From NCBI RefSeq assembly GCF_009498455.1, contig NZ_CP045644.1:1519001-1583000 (forward strand): DNA of 64,000 nucleotides. Reading direction: 5' to 3'. Of the stretch, positions 61,740 through 64,000 are shown piece by piece (position 1 is the first letter of the stretch; each line of letters begins with the position of its first letter). The notes below the pieces were generated by a model. It was not told the origin of the DNA, did not search any database, and saw only the letters and a list, made by a program, of their open reading frames with translations. The DNA is from Variovorax paradoxus. Its GTDB lineage: Bacteria; Pseudomonadota; Gammaproteobacteria; Burkholderiales; Burkholderiaceae_C. The translations under genes were made by a program, and so were the position numbers.

Positions 61740-61756
61740 TTGTTGCACTGCAGCAA
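61740..61756 (+). promoter_or_regulatory. PhaR-like operator upstream of the phasin gene
   Basis: TTGTTGCACTGCAGCAA is a near-perfect palindrome (TTGTTGC-ACT-GCAGCAA, 6 of 7 paired) and fits the (T/C)TGC-N3-GCAG form reported for PhaR of Paracoccus. A TATAGT -10 box follows at 61774-61779. Confidence 0.5.
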
Positions 61757-61773
61757 TCTTCACTTCGCAGGCC

Positions 61774-61779
61774 TATAGT
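61774..61779 (+). promoter_or_regulatory. -10 box of the phasin promoter
   Basis: TATAGT, 33 nt before the ATG; the expected -35 position overlaps the PhaR-like palindrome and is weak (GCAGCA). Confidence 0.45.
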
Positions 61780-61811
61780 GGCCCTCTGTTCCCTCACGCA
61801 CCCCTCTTCCC

Positions 61812-62312
61812 ATGTCGTCCTTCAGTACCACCGCCCGCCTGGCCAGTCCGCTGATGCAATGGGTCGACCTGGCCCTCAAGACCCACGAAACCCTGCTGTC
61901 GTCCGGCACGGTGATCCGCGTGCGCACCGAGCGCATCGCCAAAGCCGGGCTCACGCCCAGCGCGGCCGACCTCGCGGAGTTCCAGTTGATGGGCCACGAA
62001 AAGCTCGCCGCGGCGAGCGAATCGGGCCTGGCCATGGCTAGGCAATGGCACAGCAGCCAGGCCTCGCTGGCCCAGCGTGCGTGGCAGCAATGGCTGCAGG
62101 GCACCACCGCCCTCTTCTCGCTGGCCGGCAGCTTCACGCCGGCGCAGGCGGCGACACACGGCGATGCGCTCGTGCAGGCCACGGCGCGCGGCGCCAGCAC
62201 GATGGGTCAGTTCACGGGTGTGGCAGCGCGCATTGCGCGCGAAGGCCTGAAGCCGATCCACACCGCCGCCACGTCGAACGCGCGGCGGCTGCTGGCCGAA
62301 CTGCAGGCCTGA
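61812..62312 (+). CDS. Phasin-family polyhydroxyalkanoate granule protein
   Basis: 166 residues, wholly helical and amphipathic with many Ala, Gln, Ser and Thr (LAEFQLMGHEKLAAASESGLAMARQWHSSQ, shown here in part) and no signal peptide, which is the phasin pattern of Comamonadaceae. Phasins coat PHA granules. A PhaR-like palindrome upstream supports this: PhaR represses phasin genes until granules form. No PHA synthase is in the window. Call is by character rather than a strict motif. Confidence 0.65.
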   Translation: MSSFSTTARLASPLMQWVDLALKTHETLLSSGTVIRVRTERIAKAGLTPSAADLAEFQLMGHEKLAAASESGLAMARQWHSSQASLAQRAWQQWLQGTTALFSLAGSFTPAQAATHGDALVQATARGASTMGQFTGVAARIAREGLKPIHTAATSNARRLLAELQA

Positions 62313-62324
62313 AGCCGCTGCGTT

Positions 62325-63521
62325 TCAGGGTTGCGCCGGGACCAACGTCACCAGCGTGATTTCCGACGGTGCGCCGAAACGCTTCGGCGGCCCCCAGTAG
62401 CCGGTGCCCCGGCTCACGTAGATCCACATGTCGTGCAGCCGGTGCAGGCCGGCCGTGAACGGCTGCTGCATGGGCACGAACAGGTTCCAAGGGAAGAACT
62501 GGCCGCCGTGCGTGTGGCCCGACAGCTGCAGCTGGTAGCCGGCCGCGGCCGCCACCGGCGCGCTGCGCGGCTGGTGCGCCAGCAGCACGCGCGTATGCAC
62601 CAGGGGCGGTGCGTCGTGCAGCGCCAGGTGCGGATCGCTCGCGTGCGCGGCGTCGAAATGGCCGGCGGTGAAGTCGGTCACGCCGGCCAGCACCAGCGCG
62701 CTCTCGAACAGCTCTTCATCGGTCTGCGCGCCGCGCACGTTGCGCGTCTGCAGCACCACGTGCTCGTTCAGCAGCACCTTCAGGCCCAGGCGGCGCAGCT
62801 CGTCGATCCAGGCGTGCGCGCCCGCGTAGTACTCGTGGTTGCCCGTGACCACGAAGGTGCCGTGGCGTGCGCGCAGGCCCGCGAGCGGCGCGATGTGATC
62901 GCGCAACTCGGGCACGCTGCCGTCCACCAGGTCGCCCGTGATCGCGATGGCGTCGGCGCCGAGCCGGTTCACCGCGTCGACGATGCGCTGGATGTAGCCG
63001 CTGCGGATCGTCGGACCCACGTGGATGTCGCTGAGCTGCGCGATCGTGAAGCCCGCGAGCGCCGCGGGCAGCCCGCGGATCGGCACCTCGACCTGCTTCA
63101 CGCCGGCCGTGCGGCGCGCATTGAAGAAGCCGATCAGCGACACGCCCGTGGCCAGCGCCAGCACCGCCAGCGCGCTCCAGGGCGCGATCGCGTCCCACGG
63201 CACCTGCAGGCCGCCGAGCGCGCTTGCCAGCCAGGCCAGCAGCAAGCCGAGGTCGCGCACCAGCGTCAAGATGAACAGCGAGGAAAACCAGCCCATGCTG
63301 ATGAGGCCGATCCAGTGCAGCGTCTCGCCCGCCGGCTTCGCCTTGCGGTCGGCGCGGTGGCTGCGTGACACGAACGGCAGCGGCATCGTGACAGCCGACA
63401 CCGCCAGCAGCACGAGGGCGAGTGGCCACGCAGGCGTGAGCGACGCGAGCGCGGGCAGCAGGCGCAGCGCGATATAGACGTGCAGCAGCGCGGTCAGGAC
63501 GCTCAGGGGACGGATCGGCAT
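62325..63521 (-). CDS. Membrane-bound calcineurin-like metallophosphoesterase (YkuE/YaeI-like)
   Basis: 398 residues from the chosen ATG. Four TMs in the first 145 residues; then a metallophosphoesterase domain with QLSDIHVGP, ITGDLVDG, VTGNHEYYAG, LLAHQPR and LSGHTHGGQ, all metal ligands present. Family members such as LpxG/YaeI-like hydrolyse lipid pyrophosphates; this exact substrate is unknown. Starts at 63584 and 63545 are also open; none has a strong ribosome site. It converges on the phasin gene (12-bp gap). Confidence 0.85.
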   Translation of the reverse strand: MPIRPLSVLTALLHVYIALRLLPALASLTPAWPLALVLLAVSAVTMPLPFVSRSHRADRKAKPAGETLHWIGLISMGWFSSLFILTLVRDLGLLLAWLASALGGLQVPWDAIAPWSALAVLALATGVSLIGFFNARRTAGVKQVEVPIRGLPAALAGFTIAQLSDIHVGPTIRSGYIQRIVDAVNRLGADAIAITGDLVDGSVPELRDHIAPLAGLRARHGTFVVTGNHEYYAGAHAWIDELRRLGLKVLLNEHVVLQTRNVRGAQTDEELFESALVLAGVTDFTAGHFDAAHASDPHLALHDAPPLVHTRVLLAHQPRSAPVAAAAGYQLQLSGHTHGGQFFPWNLFVPMQQPFTAGLHRLHDMWIYVSRGTGYWGPPKRFGAPSEITLVTLVPAQP

Positions 63522-63610
63522 CGGGACGGAAGAAGACGCGGGCATCGCCCGGGACACGGCATCTGCAAGGCGCATGCCGCGCATTCAAGGCACCGAAAGC
63601 TGCCTGGGTC

Positions 63611-63627
63611 GCTATTTTTTCTATAGC
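63611..63627. repeat. 17-nt palindromic repeat, copy 3 (GCTATTTTTTCTATAGC)
   Basis: GCTATTTTTTCTATAGC in the gap between the metallophosphoesterase and the last gene, followed by GCGCGGCAACCGGATAGCGGGC. Ends and length match the copies at 7283 and 11781. Confidence 0.6.
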
Positions 63628-63706
63628 GCGCGGCAACCGGATAGCGGGCATTGTGGCGTCGCGGGCGTGGCCGGTCGGTGCCGGTCGCGGCACCGTGCCG
63701 CTGCGC

Positions 63707-64000
63707 TTACCGCACCGTGCGCGTGCCGGCGGAAGCCATGTCGGTGCCCGCCGGCCATTCGAACACCGCCTTGGCCGGCGCGCCCAGTGACACCAGCAGC
63801 GTTTGCTTCAGCGTCTGGCCGCCGATGCGAGCCTCCACTTCATAGCGGCCCGGTTCGAGCCGCGCCACCATGAACGGTCCGCCCGAGACGACGTTGTCGA
63901 GCAGCGCCGTGCCGTGGCTGTCGCGCACGGTGACGTGCACGCCGGCCGCGAAGTCGGCGCGGCGGCCGTCCTTGATCGCGAATTCGAAGCTCGCGGGCCA
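63707..64000 (-). CDS. Carboxypeptidase-regulatory-like domain protein (5' end beyond window)
   Basis: The minus strand is open from the window edge to the TAA-type stop at 63707: 97 residues including FEFAIKDGRRADF, VHVTVRDSHGTALLDN, GPFMVARLEPGRYEVEA and QTLLVSLG. This is the Ig-like carboxypeptidase-regulatory (transthyretin-like) fold with a central PGRYEVEA strand. The start lies outside the window, so signal peptide and full length are unknown. Confidence 0.65.
   Translation of the reverse strand, partial: WPASFEFAIKDGRRADFAAGVHVTVRDSHGTALLDNVVSGGPFMVARLEPGRYEVEARIGGQTLKQTLLVSLGAPAKAVFEWPAGTDMASAGTRTVR

Noticed and set aside
1..64000. CRISPR array, tRNA, rRNA, transposon or prophage
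   Set aside because: I saw no regularly spaced repeats, no cloverleaf or rRNA-like sequence that I could support, and no transposase, integrase or phage structural gene. A tRNAscan-type run was not possible here.

Overview
The window is high-GC DNA from a beta-proteobacterium, most likely a Comamonadaceae member close to Variovorax. The grounds are the gene families present (Bug-type solute receptor, AtuA protein, PduO-type adenosyltransferase, phasin), the parA/parB/rsmG/mnmG block, and a 17-nt palindromic intergenic repeat of a kind I associate with this family. I saw no tRNA, rRNA, CRISPR array, transposase or prophage. Species assignment is inference from gene content.

Layout. 0-13 kb: a divergent MerR regulator and membrane protein, a CYTH protein, a large inverted repeat, a PduO-type/DinB block, a GlcD-like FAD dehydrogenase, a CsgG-like lipoprotein, then the chromosome-maintenance block parB, alpha/beta hydrolase, parA, lysE, rsmG, mnmG (all minus) with two parS sites inside rsmG and mnmG. 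13-21.7 kb: a glutathione transferase, then a tightly coupled operon (CoA-transferase, two crotonases, AtuA-like protein, Bug receptor, GntR regulator) and an Old Yellow Enzyme. 21.8-30.3 kb: an orphan type VI secretion cargo island (VgrG, DUF4123 adaptor, a 1062-residue metallophosphoesterase, a Tat-type lipoprotein that may be its immunity protein, a small membrane protein); its 3' part looks clearly lower in GC. 30.3-36.6 kb: RidA and GNAT genes, a TctDE-like two-component system, and divergently a hydrolase/ACP/ketosynthase mini-cluster. 36.6-39.6 kb: copper homeostasis (copA, copZ, cueR).

40.6-41.2 kb is a 569-bp gene-free, AT-richer region with a perfect DnaA box, several near-boxes, a DnaA-trio-like CTA repeat and an AT-rich tract: a candidate replication origin not adjacent to dnaA. 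It is followed by creB-creC. A second, minus-strand operon, creD / membrane-anchored GH3 glycosidase / PBP1A, ends at a clear intrinsic terminator. Upstream of creD lies TTCAC-N6-TTCAC, the published CreB/BlrA tag, suggesting that CreBC controls this peptidoglycan-related operon and possibly the divergent exosortase operon (VIT/vWA PEP-CTERM protein, exosortase, EpsI-like protein, GT51 glycosyltransferase).

54-64 kb: a GNAT, a pirin, a flavodoxin-like oxidoreductase, a Spy-like periplasmic protein, a DUF4148-like protein, a ybhP-clsB-ybhN phospholipid operon, a phasin with a PhaR-like operator, a membrane metallophosphoesterase and the 3' part of a carboxypeptidase-regulatory-like protein cut by the window edge. 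The most promising leads are the candidate origin, the Cre-tagged envelope operon, the T6SS phosphoesterase island and the two-component-linked ACP/ketosynthase module.
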